64,000 nucleotides of DNA, taken from Peribacillus tepidiphilus (lineage in GTDB: Bacteria > Bacillota > Bacilli > Bacillales > DSM-1321). This document shows positions 27,272 to 36,521 of this stretch, one piece after another. Below the pieces are notes generated by a model. That model had not been told where the DNA came from. It saw only the letters and a program-made list of their open reading frames with translations, and did not search any database. The stretch lies in contig NZ_WIAQ01000008.1 of NCBI RefSeq assembly GCF_009466385.1, forward strand, positions 1 through 64,000, written 5' to 3'. Made by a program: the position numbers and the translations under genes. Numbering within the stretch: position 1 is the stretch's first letter; each line of letters opens with the position of its first letter.

Positions 27272-28134
27272 TAATGCCCCCCCTTTGCAAACAAACCAGT
27301 TGGCTTAACGGTTAATATTATGACAAGCAAAATAAAAGCTATAAGATCTTTGTAATCGTTTGAAATATAAGTTGCTCCCAAACTTTCACTGAAACCTAAA
27401 ATATAACCGCCGATTATCGCCCCCGGTATGCTGCCCATTCCGCCTAAAATAATAATAACGAATGCTTTTAATATAACTAGGTGGCCCATTCCTGGGAATA
27501 CAAGATTAATGGGAGCTGCAAGAGATGCAGCGAGTGCTGCGAGACCACCTGAGATCATAAAAGTTAACATCGCGACTTTGTTCGTGTTAATTCCAACTAA
27601 ATTCGCTCCTTCGCGATTTTGGGCCATGGCAATAATAGTGGCGCCAGTAAAGGTTTTTTTCAAGAAGAGGTAAAGCAAGATCATGACGATAATGGCTGAA
27701 ACAATGATGAGGATTCTTTGTAGAGTAAAGGTTAGACCAAATAGGTTTACTACCTGACCATATGGTGTAGGCATCGTTTGATAGTCAGCCCCCCATACAA
27801 ATTGAGCAAAAGCTTCGAGAAATAAGAGGATCCCGATTGCAGCAATTTTATCGTGTATGGGAGGTGCATCTCTTAGAAGATTAAACACAAACCTTTCCAT
27901 CAAAACTCCAATGAATCCTACAGCAAGAACAGAAACGATAATGGCTAGCCAATAGTGGAACCCCAGTTTGGTCATCATGGTTAATGTAATGTATCCTCCC
28001 ATCATGTATAAGGCTCCATGTGCAAAATTGGGTATGTGTAATATTCCATAAACCAGTGTTAATCCTAAAGCAACCATACTGTAAACGCTTCCAATTGTAA
28101 GTCCATTAAATAATTGCTGTACGAAGATCTCCAA
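27271..28134 (-). CDS. HAAT ABC importer permease (LivH-like, system 1)
   Basis: A 287-residue membrane permease with LivH signatures LTIGSVYSMVALGLTLVYGI, IPNFAHGALYMMGGY and LGGMGSIPGAIIGGYILG. TTG start preceded by GGAGGAG. Second gene of the ligase-HAAT operon, 40 bases after the ligase. Confidence 0.93.
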   Translation of the reverse strand: MEIFVQQLFNGLTIGSVYSMVALGLTLVYGILHIPNFAHGALYMMGGYITLTMMTKLGFHYWLAIIVSVLAVGFIGVLMERFVFNLLRDAPPIHDKIAAIGILLFLEAFAQFVWGADYQTMPTPYGQVVNLFGLTFTLQRILIIVSAIIVMILLYLFLKKTFTGATIIAMAQNREGANLVGINTNKVAMLTFMISGGLAALAASLAAPINLVFPGMGHLVILKAFVIIILGGMGSIPGAIIGGYILGFSESLGATYISNDYKDLIAFILLVIILTVKPTGLFAKGGH

Positions 28135-28174
28135 TCGCTCTCCTCCTCTTGAATTAGATTAAGTTATTCACTGC

Positions 28175-29857
28175 TTATCTTAATTGATTCATTTTTTGGG
28201 CGTTTTCTAATTCCTCTTCCTGGAGTTTACGCCATAATATTTTTCCACTGCTTGTTATTGGGAATTGCTTTTTAAACTCAACATAACGAGGATACTTATA
28301 AGCGGCCATGTGTTCTTTCGCCCATTCAATAATATCTTCTTCACTCACTTTTCCTTCATAACCTTCATGTAAAATAACAAACGCTTTAACAGTTTCGCCT
28401 CTCTTTACGTCTGGTACTCCCACTACACATGCCTGTTGGATGGCTGGATGTTTATATAGGTAGGACTCCACTTCAGTTGGCCAAACCTTAAAACCTGAAG
28501 CATTGATCATTCGTTTGACTCGATCAACAATGAAGAAATAGCCCTCCTCATCATAACGGCCGATATCTCCTGTTCTGAAAAACTTTTTGCCTTCAATCTC
28601 GATAAAGGATTTTTTATTCTCTTCTTCCCGATTATAATAACCAATCATCACTTGAGGACCATTTACAATGATTTCTCCGACTTCACCTACTCCAAGTTCT
28701 TTTAATGTCAATGGATCTATGATTCTAGCATCCACATCAAAGGAAGGAATACCTAAACATTGCAGTTTTGGCCGATCAGGTGGATTAGAATGCGTCTGGG
28801 CAATCGTTTCTGAAAGACCATACCCTTCTACAAAATGTACTCCGGTCAATTGGTGGAGTTTTTCCCCAACAGCTTCTGGTAGGGTTGCACCTCCTCCAGC
28901 AATAGATGTTAGAGAGGAAATATCCTCTGCTTTTAATTTTGGATTGGATAAAAAGTCAATAATCATTGTGCTAATGGTCACCCAATGAGTGCACTTTTGG
29001 TTTTTGATAAGCTCTACAGCAATTTCGCGGTTCCATCTAGTCATAATAACCATAGTACTTCCACTGTAGATAGGCATATGCATGCTGTGAATCATTCCTG
29101 TCACATGGAAGAACGGCAAAGTCCCTAAATGAACAGTATTGCTGGTAGCACGTGCCCAGTGATATGAACCCACTGTATTTGCTTGTACTGTCCGATGTGT
29201 ATGCATGCAACCCTTTGGTAGACCTGTTGTCCCTGAAGTGTAAGGAAGAACGGCAAGATCGTCTCCAGTTGAGATATGCTCCCCTGGCGAATAATTGGCC
29301 TGGAGTGCATCATTCCAAAGAAAATGATTGGCCTGACTAAAAACCGCCCTTGGTGCTTCAACTTCTTTTGGTAAACTTCCTTCAAATGTATCGTCAATAT
29401 AGTCAGAGTAAGCTGTAATAATGAGGTTGGTTAATGAGGTTGTCTCAAGCAACGGGCAAACTTTTCCATATAATTCCTGACCAACAATAGCAGTCTTTAT
29501 TTCACAATCTTTAACGTAAAACTCTAATTCATCAGCTGTAAGCATAGGGTTAATAGGAACAACCACTGCATTTGCTCTTAATATGGAGTAAAACCCAATA
29601 ATGAATTGTGGAGAATTTTGCATAAATAATAGGATTTTTTCTCCTTTACATACACCTAATTTATGTTGCATGTAGCCTGCAAGAGCATTGACTTCCTGGT
29701 GTAATTCGCTGTAATTCATTTTTTTACCATAATAATAGATTGCATCATTATCAGGATATCGGTTAGCAGTGACTTTGAGGTTATCGTATAGAGTAGTGGC
29801 AGGGACAGTTAAAGACTTTGTAATTTTAGGCCAAAATTCATAATGGAGGGTAAGCAT
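28175..29857 (-). CDS. AMP-dependent acyl-CoA ligase (system 1)
   Basis: A 560-residue ANL-family enzyme, cytosolic. It adenylates a carboxylate and transfers it to CoA. P-loop YTSGTTGLPKGCMHTHRT, A4/A5 region VEGYGLSETIAQTHSNPP, YFFIVDRVKRMINASGFKVW hinge and the catalytic Lys in ITSSGKILWRKL. ATG at 29857 is chosen (AAAGGAGAG upstream); an in-frame ATG 22 codons earlier has no site. Heads an operon with five HAAT importer genes, so it probably activates whatever the importer brings in. A TetR-type operator lies about 200 bases upstream. Substrate class cannot be read from sequence. Confidence 0.9.
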   Translation of the reverse strand: MLTLHYEFWPKITKSLTVPATTLYDNLKVTANRYPDNDAIYYYGKKMNYSELHQEVNALAGYMQHKLGVCKGEKILLFMQNSPQFIIGFYSILRANAVVVPINPMLTADELEFYVKDCEIKTAIVGQELYGKVCPLLETTSLTNLIITAYSDYIDDTFEGSLPKEVEAPRAVFSQANHFLWNDALQANYSPGEHISTGDDLAVLPYTSGTTGLPKGCMHTHRTVQANTVGSYHWARATSNTVHLGTLPFFHVTGMIHSMHMPIYSGSTMVIMTRWNREIAVELIKNQKCTHWVTISTMIIDFLSNPKLKAEDISSLTSIAGGGATLPEAVGEKLHQLTGVHFVEGYGLSETIAQTHSNPPDRPKLQCLGIPSFDVDARIIDPLTLKELGVGEVGEIIVNGPQVMIGYYNREEENKKSFIEIEGKKFFRTGDIGRYDEEGYFFIVDRVKRMINASGFKVWPTEVESYLYKHPAIQQACVVGVPDVKRGETVKAFVILHEGYEGKVSEEDIIEWAKEHMAAYKYPRYVEFKKQFPITSSGKILWRKLQEEELENAQKMNQLR

Positions 29858-30049
29858 GTGGATCTCTCCTTTTATAAAATATTTTTTTATAGACACCTGC
29901 AGGTCATACATATTGGCTTCCAATGGTGCGGATGAATATTACTGAATTATGTAAATATTCAGTATTTTAAAGCCGTAATAGGTAATAGAAGGAAGAGTAT
30001 CTTCACAAAGTGCATCCCATACATCATTGTTCACGGTACTCTTCCATAA

Positions 30050-30067
30050 ATACTAACTAGTCAGTAT
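30050..30067. promoter_or_regulatory. TetR-type operator 1 (upstream of ligase-HAAT operon)
   Basis: 18-bp dyad ATACTAACTAGTCAGTAT, centred on ACTAGT, one of four near-identical palindromes in the window (others at 32139, 37753 and 47840). It lies between the tetR stop and the ligase start. Confidence 0.8.
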
Positions 30068-30156
30068 AATAAATATGAAGTGAATAGATCAACAAATGCC
30101 TAAAATCACAAAATGAATGATAGAAAAGTATTTTCTATGTAGTAACAAAGGATTCA

Positions 30157-30720
30157 TTATTTTTTAATCCCATTTAAAATCAAATCCATATAAATTTCAG
30201 TAAGTTTTTCTTCAGAAACGGCACCCTCTGGATTAAACCAGTAATAACTCCAATTTGTAATCCCTAAAATCCCAAATGTAAGCATATCAGGGTTTAGGCT
30301 ATTTTTAAATTCTCCTTTACTTATCCCTTCTTCGATTAATTTTTGGTAATTTTCCCTAAATAAAGTTCGTTTCGCTTTGATTTCCTTAAATTGATGTTCG
30401 CCTAAATGCCTCATTTCTCGAAAGAAAATTCTTGCACTTCTTCTTTGCGATTTAATATTGTGGATGAGCATATAAACGATCTCATAAAGCTTTGTCATAC
30501 AATCCTTTTCACCATCATGTATAATGGCTTCTTGTTGTGTTACAAGATCCTCAATATAGGTCAAGCAAATATCCTTTAACAATTCTTGTTTACTATTATA
30601 ATAATAGTAAAAGGTTCCTTTCGTTACCCCGATTGAATCGACAATGTCTTGAATAGATGTTTCTTTAAAGCCTTGTTGGTCAAATAAATGAATACTTGTA
30701 TCTAGAATTTTTTGCTTCAT
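30157..30720 (-). CDS. TetR/AcrR-family transcriptional regulator
   Basis: A 187-residue repressor. N-terminal HTH: ILDTSIHLFDQQGFKETSIQ then DIVDSIGVTKGTFYYYYNSK with the canonical GTFYYYY recognition helix. The C-terminal ligand-binding part ends GILGITNWSYYWFNPEGAVS, similar to FadR/LiuX-type regulators that respond to acyl-CoA. ATG start with GAGAGG. It sits alone between the ligase-HAAT operon and the thiolase gene. The four shared palindromes upstream of neighbouring units make it the obvious local regulator, with an acyl-CoA thioester as the likely inducer (inference). Confidence 0.92.
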   Translation of the reverse strand: MKQKILDTSIHLFDQQGFKETSIQDIVDSIGVTKGTFYYYYNSKQELLKDICLTYIEDLVTQQEAIIHDGEKDCMTKLYEIVYMLIHNIKSQRRSARIFFREMRHLGEHQFKEIKAKRTLFRENYQKLIEEGISKGEFKNSLNPDMLTFGILGITNWSYYWFNPEGAVSEEKLTEIYMDLILNGIKK

Positions 30721-30736
30721 TTGTTATAATCCTCTC

Positions 30737-30800
30737 ATTTAGTAGAAATTTTCAGTAATATTATAGCATAATAATTACTTCTTTATTTATTCTACTAAAT
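30737..30800 (-). promoter_or_regulatory. Inverted repeat flanking the tetR promoter
   Basis: 11-base arms ATTTAGTAGAA (30737-30747) and TTCTACTAAAT (30790-30800) are perfect reverse complements, 42 bases apart, and bracket a TATAAT -10-like box (30760-30765, minus strand). The TTAGTA core is shared with half-sites of the 18-bp operators, so autoregulation is possible. Confidence 0.55.
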
Positions 30801-30858
30801 TTATAAATATCCATTAGCTTATTGTTTTTTTGACAACCTTGATATATCGAGCCATCTA

Positions 30859-32028
30859 TTATTCACGTTCAATGATGGTTGCAATCCCTTGGCCTCCGCC
30901 AATACAAGCAGTAATGAGTGCATATCTGCCGTTGCATCGCTTTAATTCATAGACGGCTTTTGTTGTCAGTATGGCACCAGTCGCACCAAGAGGATGTCCA
31001 TGTGCAATTGCACCGCCATTCACATTAACTTTTTCAGGATCCATTCTAAGCTCCCTGTTACAAGCAATCACTTGGGCCGCAAAGGCTTCATTGATTTCAA
31101 TAAGATCCATTTCCTCAAGTGTAAGCCCCGATTTTTCTAAAACTTTTTTGGTGGCTGGAACAGGACCAATCCCCATAATATTTGGATCAACACCTGCTGT
31201 TGCATATGCTCGAATTGTGGCTAATGGAGTTGCACCTAGTTCCTCCGCTTTTTCTCTCGACATGATAACAAGTGCAGATGCTGCATCATTTAATCCTGAA
31301 CTATTACCAGCCGTTACCGTTCCCTCTTCTAAAAATGCTGGCCGGAGTTTTGATAGTCCCTCGATTGTTGTTTGCGGACGTGGGTGTTCGTCTGTTTTAA
31401 ATGTGATGGATTCTCCCTTTTTGACAGCTATACGAATAGGTACGATTTGTTCATCAAAACGACCTTCTTCCATTGCTTTGGCCATTCTTTGCTGGCTTCG
31501 AAAAGCAAATTCGTCCTGTTCTTGTCTGCTAATCTTATATTTTTCAACTAGATTTTCAGCTGTAATGCCCATAGGAGGATCTCCGATTTCTTTTGGTGAA
31601 AGCTGAGACTTTCTAAACGATGGTGGCACTGGACTAAATGGTCGGTCCGGACGGTCCATTAAATAGGGAGCGCGACTCATACTTTCTGTTCCCCCTGCAA
31701 TATAGATATCGCCATCCCCTGCGCGAATAGCTTGGGCAGCTAAGTTTATGGCATTGATCCCTGATCCGCACTGTCTGTCAATCGTTAAACCAGGTAAATC
31801 TAAGGATAGACCAGTTTGTAGGGCTGTTAATCTCGCAATATTTCCCCCGCCGCTTAGGACATTTCCAATAATGACATCATCTATCATCTCAGCACTTATG
31901 TTTGCTCGTTTCACAGCTTCTTTTATCACTTCAGCTCCTAAAACATGTGCTGGAACAGATGCAAGAGCACTTCCTTGTCTTCCAATTGCAGTTCGAACAG
32001 CCGATACAATTACCGCATCTCTTTTCAA
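30859..32028 (-). CDS. Acetyl-CoA C-acyltransferase (thiolase) 1
   Basis: About 389 residues; cleaves 3-oxoacyl-CoA with CoA to acetyl-CoA plus a shortened acyl-CoA (or acts on propionyl units). Nucleophile Cys in [26 protein letters not shown], catalytic His in [15 protein letters not shown] and second Cys in ACIGGGQG. The TTG at 32028 gives the usual thiolase N-terminus ([16 protein letters not shown]) with AAGGA just upstream; an upstream frame to 32097 has no ribosome site. Its own TetR-type operator is at 32139, so it is a single-gene unit of the regulon. Confidence 0.9.
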   Translation of the reverse strand: MKRDAVIVSAVRTAIGRQGSALASVPAHVLGAEVIKEAVKRANISAEMIDDVIIGNVLSGGGNIARLTALQTGLSLDLPGLTIDRQCGSGINAINLAAQAIRAGDGDIYIAGGTESMSRAPYLMDRPDRPFSPVPPSFRKSQLSPKEIGDPPMGITAENLVEKYKISRQEQDEFAFRSQQRMAKAMEEGRFDEQIVPIRIAVKKGESITFKTDEHPRPQTTIEGLSKLRPAFLEEGTVTAGNSSGLNDAASALVIMSREKAEELGATPLATIRAYATAGVDPNIMGIGPVPATKKVLEKSGLTLEEMDLIEINEAFAAQVIACNRELRMDPEKVNVNGGAIAHGHPLGATGAILTTKAVYELKRCNGRYALITACIGGGQGIATIIERE

Positions 32029-32138
32029 TAGATCCTTCACTCCCTCGTATTCTTTTTCCAGTGACTTGTGCAGCATGAATGAATCTTTCAGTTTCAAGTA
32101 AGGACTAATATAAATGATCGTTTCAATAATCTTTTATC

Positions 32139-32156
32139 GTACTAACTAGTCGGTAT
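32139..32156. promoter_or_regulatory. TetR-type operator 2 (upstream of thiolase 1)
   Basis: 18-bp dyad GTACTAACTAGTCGGTAT; same centre and arms as operator 1, about 110 bases upstream of the chosen thiolase start. Confidence 0.8.
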
Positions 32157-32267
32157 GTGTTAATACCAATATTAAGCAAAGATTTCAGAATCTTCAACTT
32201 CGTTTTTTGTCGAATATTATATGATTCTTTGGGACGTACTCATCCTGTGTTCCCCTATCAGTATGGA

Positions 32268-33449
32268 TTAAAGAAGCTCTAACAAAATAGCCATACCTTG
32301 ACCCCCACCCACACAAAGGGTTGCTATTCCACGTTTTTCGCCTCTCCGTATCATTTCATATAGCAGAGTGATCATAATTTTGGCACCTGTTGCCCCAAGT
32401 GGATGTCCAAGCGCGATTGCTCCCCCATTTACATTAACCTTTTCGATATCTAAATGAAGCTCACGAATAACGGCTAATGATTGGGAAGCAAAGGCTTCAT
32501 TTAATTCAATTAATCCGATTTCATTAAGGTTTAAACCTGTACGGGCTAATAGCTTTTTTACAGCAGGAACTGGCCCAATTCCCATTACTTCAGGAGATAC
32601 ACCTGAGGCAGCCCAATCCACAATTTTAGCCATCGGCTTTAGCCCCAGCTTTCGAGCATTTGTTGCGGAAGTCAATACCATTGCTGCTGCCCCATCATTT
32701 CTTCCACATGAATTCCCCGCAGTAACGGTACCATTTTCTTTAAAAACCGGTCGCAGCTTGCTTAGCATGTCAATGGTTGTATCTGGCCTAGGATGTTCAT
32801 CTTTTTCAAAAAGAAAGGAGTTTTTTCTCTCTTTTACTTCGACAGAAACCATTTCGTCTTGAAATTTTTTTTCTGTCATAGCACTTATGGCACGACGCTG
32901 GCTTTCAAGCGCGAAAGCATCTTGATCTTCACGTGAAATAGAGTATCTTTCAGCTACATTTTCAGCCGTGATCCCCATTCCTAATTGACTTCCGTAAATT
33001 TCAATGGGCTGCTGGCCTGCTTCTGTATTGGAGTCCACGAGCTTTGCATTATCACCTCCGAAACGAGAATTTCTCAAGTATATAGGTGCATTACTCATGC
33101 TCTCGGTTCCTCCAGCAACGACAATATTCGCCTGTCCAAATGCAATTTGCTGTGCAGCAGATGCAACGGCTTGCATACCAGATGCGCATAGGCGGTTTAT
33201 TGTAAATGCTGGTGAAGATTCTGGAACACCAGCCCTTAATGCTGCCACTCTAGCGACATTTGAAGATTCAGTGGATTGTCTTACTTCTCCTAAAATCACT
33301 TCGTCTACTTGATTTGCCGATATACCTGCTCTTTTTATCGCTTCTCTTATTACAATGGAAGCTAGATGCCCGGAATTCAGGCTTTTTAATGACCCTCCGT
33401 ACCGACCAACCGGTGTTCTTACTGCACTGACAATGACAATGTCACTCAT
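32268..33449 (-). CDS. Acetyl-CoA C-acyltransferase (thiolase) 2
   Basis: A 393-residue thiolase: Cys in [27 protein letters not shown], His in [15 protein letters not shown] and Cys in CVGGGQG. ATG at 33449 (GGGGAG upstream) gives [16 protein letters not shown]; an ATG seven codons earlier overlaps the ribosome site. Last gene of the unit running from the acyl-CoA dehydrogenase at 37.7 kb. The two thiolases differ in substrate-loop residues and are probably not simple duplicates. Confidence 0.93.
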   Translation of the reverse strand: MSDIVIVSAVRTPVGRYGGSLKSLNSGHLASIVIREAIKRAGISANQVDEVILGEVRQSTESSNVARVAALRAGVPESSPAFTINRLCASGMQAVASAAQQIAFGQANIVVAGGTESMSNAPIYLRNSRFGGDNAKLVDSNTEAGQQPIEIYGSQLGMGITAENVAERYSISREDQDAFALESQRRAISAMTEKKFQDEMVSVEVKERKNSFLFEKDEHPRPDTTIDMLSKLRPVFKENGTVTAGNSCGRNDGAAAMVLTSATNARKLGLKPMAKIVDWAASGVSPEVMGIGPVPAVKKLLARTGLNLNEIGLIELNEAFASQSLAVIRELHLDIEKVNVNGGAIALGHPLGATGAKIMITLLYEMIRRGEKRGIATLCVGGGQGMAILLELL

Positions 33450-33501
33450 CCTTCCACTCCCCTTATTCACTTGGTTTAACCATTCAACTAGCCCACAGCG
33501 A

Positions 33502-34650
33502 TCAGCTATATTCTTTCTCTAATTGAGAAGCGATGATATTTTTCTGTATTTCAGAAGTCCCTTCATAAATCCTTGTAATTCTCGCATCTCTGTAAAATCG
33601 TTCAACTGGGTAGTCAGCTATGTAACCTAGTCCTCCATGAATCTGTACAGCTTTATCAGCTACTCTGTTATAAACCTCGGAACCATAAAGCTTTAACATG
33701 GCAGCTTCTTTTATAACCTTCATTCCTTGATCCACCATCCAGGCAACACGATAAGTAAAGGAACGAAGAGCTTCAATTTCGACAGCCATTTCAGCTAGCA
33801 TATGTGCAACTGCCTGATGGTTCAAAAGAGGTCTTCCAAATTGAATACGATTCTTAGCATATGACACTGACAGATCAAGAAGCTTTTGACAGGAGCCTAG
33901 ATTGCGTGATGCTAGTCCTGCCCGACCATTGGCTAGGATTTTTAATGCATTGACATAACCCTGACCTTCTTTTCCAAGAACATTTTCAATAGGAACCTCG
34001 CAATCTTCAAATAGTAATTCCGCAGAATGGGAACCTTTTAATCCCATTTTTTTCTCGATCGCTCCTACTTTGAAACCTGGAAAATCTTTTTCTACAATAA
34101 AGGAAGTGATCCCCTTTGCCCCTTTTTCTGGATCTGTTACTGCCATTACTGTAAAGATACTTGCTTCTGTTGCGTTCGTAATATAATGTTTAATGCCATT
34201 TAATATATATTTATCGCCTTTTTTTACAGCTGTAGTTTTCAGGTTGGAGGCATTGGAGCCTGCTTCCGGTTCAGTCAAAGCAAAAGCACCTAGCTTTTCC
34301 CCACTCGCCATGTATGGCAGGTACTTTTTCTTTTGTTCTTCATTCCCCATTTCAACGATTCCTACCGTTCCGATTCCAGTATGTGCACCGATTAAAGTTG
34401 TATATCCATTGTGAGTTTGACCAATTTCCTCGTACAATGCACATTTGCCAACCATGCCTACTCCAAGTCCGCCATATTCCTCTGGTATACTTAACCCGAA
34501 AAGACCGATTTCCTTAGACAAATCGATAATTCTTTGCGGGATTTTATTTTCCTCTTCAATTTGCATAGCAACGGCTTCCACTTCATTTTGAATAAAGTCC
34601 CGTACGTTCTGTTTCAAAAGTTGAATGTCTTCACTTAATTCAAAGTTCAT
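33502..34650 (-). CDS. Acyl-CoA dehydrogenase A
   Basis: A 382-residue flavoprotein that introduces the alpha-beta double bond into acyl-CoA. FAD/substrate motifs [18 protein letters not shown] and [16 protein letters not shown]; the C-terminal block reads [16 protein letters not shown], with the catalytic Glu of the short/medium-chain type in YEGT. ATG at 34650 with GGGAGGTGAG upstream (frame open 18 codons further without a site). Lies between the MaoC pair and thiolase 2, giving a complete dehydrogenation-hydration-thiolysis order. Confidence 0.93.
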   Translation of the reverse strand: MNFELSEDIQLLKQNVRDFIQNEVEAVAMQIEEENKIPQRIIDLSKEIGLFGLSIPEEYGGLGVGMVGKCALYEEIGQTHNGYTTLIGAHTGIGTVGIVEMGNEEQKKKYLPYMASGEKLGAFALTEPEAGSNASNLKTTAVKKGDKYILNGIKHYITNATEASIFTVMAVTDPEKGAKGITSFIVEKDFPGFKVGAIEKKMGLKGSHSAELLFEDCEVPIENVLGKEGQGYVNALKILANGRAGLASRNLGSCQKLLDLSVSYAKNRIQFGRPLLNHQAVAHMLAEMAVEIEALRSFTYRVAWMVDQGMKVIKEAAMLKLYGSEVYNRVADKAVQIHGGLGYIADYPVERFYRDARITRIYEGTSEIQKNIIASQLEKEYS

Positions 34651-34806
34651 GGACTCACCTCCCTTCATTTTGCAAATAAATGATCGAAATGAACCCGGCA
34701 ACAAAAAGGATTTTCTTCTGTCACCGGGTAAAAAATAAAACGGGGGAATGGGGAGAATGCGCTTTCATCTTTGTTTAGGAAAGGTGAAACATTGTAGGAA
34801 TGAAAC

Positions 34807-35208
34807 TCATCCTATTGAAAATACTACCTCTCCCTTTATGACTTCTTTTCCATCTTGGTTAACAGCTAGGACATTAAAACGGAGTTTATTTTCTGTTTTT
34901 TCTTTCAACGTTGCTTTCAGTGTAAGGATATCGTTTAGAAAAACCATTCCATTAAACCTGATCGAGTAATCCTGAATAAACCCTTCCTCATAATAGGAAG
35001 TAAAAAGCTTTGCTAAGTTTCCCATGGTCCACATTCCATGAGCAATTATGCCGGGTAATCCAGCTTTTTTTGCCTCTTCATCGATTGTATGAATCGGGTT
35101 ATAGTCACCTGACGCACCGGCATATTTGATCAAGTCCAGTCTTGATACTGGCTCTAGTATTACTTCATTTAGAGAATCACCGACTTGTAGTTCTGTTAAA
35201 CTATTCAT
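34807..35208 (-). CDS. MaoC-like enoyl-CoA hydratase subunit
   Basis: A 133-residue single hot-dog domain with the hydratase-2 motif YAGASGDYNPIHTIDEEAKK (catalytic Asp and His) and HGMWTMGNLAKL. Its ATG overlaps the stop of the FAS1-like gene (ATGA), so the two are coupled and probably form a heterodimer that hydrates enoyl-CoA to the (R)-3-hydroxy product, as in actinobacterial steroid-degrading pairs. Confidence 0.88.
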   Translation of the reverse strand: MNSLTELQVGDSLNEVILEPVSRLDLIKYAGASGDYNPIHTIDEEAKKAGLPGIIAHGMWTMGNLAKLFTSYYEEGFIQDYSIRFNGMVFLNDILTLKATLKEKTENKLRFNVLAVNQDGKEVIKGEVVFSIG

Positions 35209-35654
35209 ACCATCAACACCTTTCTAACAGCTTCTGTAATGATGACTACTTGTTTAGAAGTGAAGATCGTATTCCCCTGCATGTCTTTGCCATTGCTTGT
35301 TAATACCAGGAAGCCCATTTTTCCGTTATTCCCAGTTTTTTCATAGTAATCCTTTATTTCTGAATAACATAAAATTTCTTCCCCAACGAATAGAGGTCTT
35401 TCATAATGATAAATTTGTTCTCCATGAATGAGTCCTTTATTTGGAAGGTTTAATCCTTCAATGACGCCGTAATCAAAAACTCTTGGAAAGGTTGGAGGCG
35501 CAATATTATTTTTATATCTGGATTGTTTACCTGTCTCCTCATCCAAATAGATGGGGTGCGGGTCACCAATGGCTAATGCAAACTTTTTCACAGCACCTCT
35601 TTCGACAATGTTTTTTACCTTCTTGGATCGTATTCCAATATATTGTTCGAACAT
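35205..35654 (-). CDS. FAS1-type dehydratase (MaoC N-terminal-like) partner subunit
   Basis: A 149-residue hot-dog protein of the N-terminal MaoC/FAS1_DH type: KKFALAIGDPHPIYLDEETG, APPTFPRVFDYGV, HGEQIYHYERPLFVGEEILC. It lacks the complete Asp-x4-His pair of its neighbour, so it is probably the non-catalytic, substrate-shaping half. Start-stop overlap with the MaoC gene. ATG start with GAGGG. Confidence 0.87.
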   Translation of the reverse strand: MFEQYIGIRSKKVKNIVERGAVKKFALAIGDPHPIYLDEETGKQSRYKNNIAPPTFPRVFDYGVIEGLNLPNKGLIHGEQIYHYERPLFVGEEILCYSEIKDYYEKTGNNGKMGFLVLTSNGKDMQGNTIFTSKQVVIITEAVRKVLMV

Positions 35655-35677
35655 ATCATGTATCCCTCACTTTCTTA

Positions 35678-36442
35678 TTAACATCTTGGCCCACCGGCGA
35701 CATACAAAACCTGACCGTTGACAAAGGATGATTTCTCATCTGCAAAAAACGCGACTGCGTTTGCAATATCCGATGGTTTTCCACTTCTGGCTACCGGGAT
35801 ATTCGCAACGCTTGCTTTAATTAGATCATCAAATGAAATTCCGATTCTGTTTGCGGTTTCTCTTGTCATTTCAGTCTCAATAAACCCAGGTGCAACTGCA
35901 TTTGCCGTAATTCCAAATTTTCCAAGCTCAATGGCAAGTGTTTTTGTAAATCCTTGTAAACCTGCTTTTGCTGTGGCATAATTGGCCTGCCCCCGGTTCC
36001 CGAGTGCGGATGTTGAAGAGATATTGATGATTCGTCCATACTTATTGTTGACCATGTATTGTTGAACAGCGCGAGCCGTATTAAAAGAACCTTTTAGATG
36101 GACATCCATTACGGTTTGCCAATCAGAATCTGTCATTTTGAATAAAAGGTTATCTCTGATTACCCCTGCATTATTGACAAGAATGTCAACAGAGCCAAAC
36201 GTTTCATATACTTCCTTGACTGCATGCTCTACTTGCTGTGCATCAACGACATTAGCAACCTTGGAATATACATCATACCCTTTTTCTTTTAATTCACTTG
36301 TTGTTTCACTTAGTGCTTCTTCATTTACATCGATCAGCGCTACTTTTGCCCCTTCTTCAGCAAAAAGCTGAACGATTCCTTTCCCGATTCCCCGGCTACC
36401 GCCAGTGACAAAAGCGACTCTACCATCAAATCTTCCAGCCAT
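35678..36442 (-). CDS. SDR-family 3-hydroxyacyl-CoA dehydrogenase/reductase (FabG-like)
   Basis: A 254-residue short-chain dehydrogenase: TGGSRGIGKGIVQLF cofactor loop, NNAGVIRDNLLFKM, Ser in NISSTSALGN and YATAK catalytic pair. The Asp in ALIDVNEEAL after beta-2 favours NAD(H). With a MaoC pair downstream it likely oxidises the (R)-3-hydroxyacyl-CoA. ATG with GGAGG. Second gene of the 37.7-32.3 kb unit. Confidence 0.92.
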   Translation of the reverse strand: MAGRFDGRVAFVTGGSRGIGKGIVQLFAEEGAKVALIDVNEEALSETTSELKEKGYDVYSKVANVVDAQQVEHAVKEVYETFGSVDILVNNAGVIRDNLLFKMTDSDWQTVMDVHLKGSFNTARAVQQYMVNNKYGRIINISSTSALGNRGQANYATAKAGLQGFTKTLAIELGKFGITANAVAPGFIETEMTRETANRIGISFDDLIKASVANIPVARSGKPSDIANAVAFFADEKSSFVNGQVLYVAGGPRC

Positions 36443-36521
36443 ATTTCTTTCCTCCAGTTCTTATTTTTTTCAAGATCAACTAGTAATTAAAAGAGTATAA
36501 TAGATTGTGAATGTTGATTCA

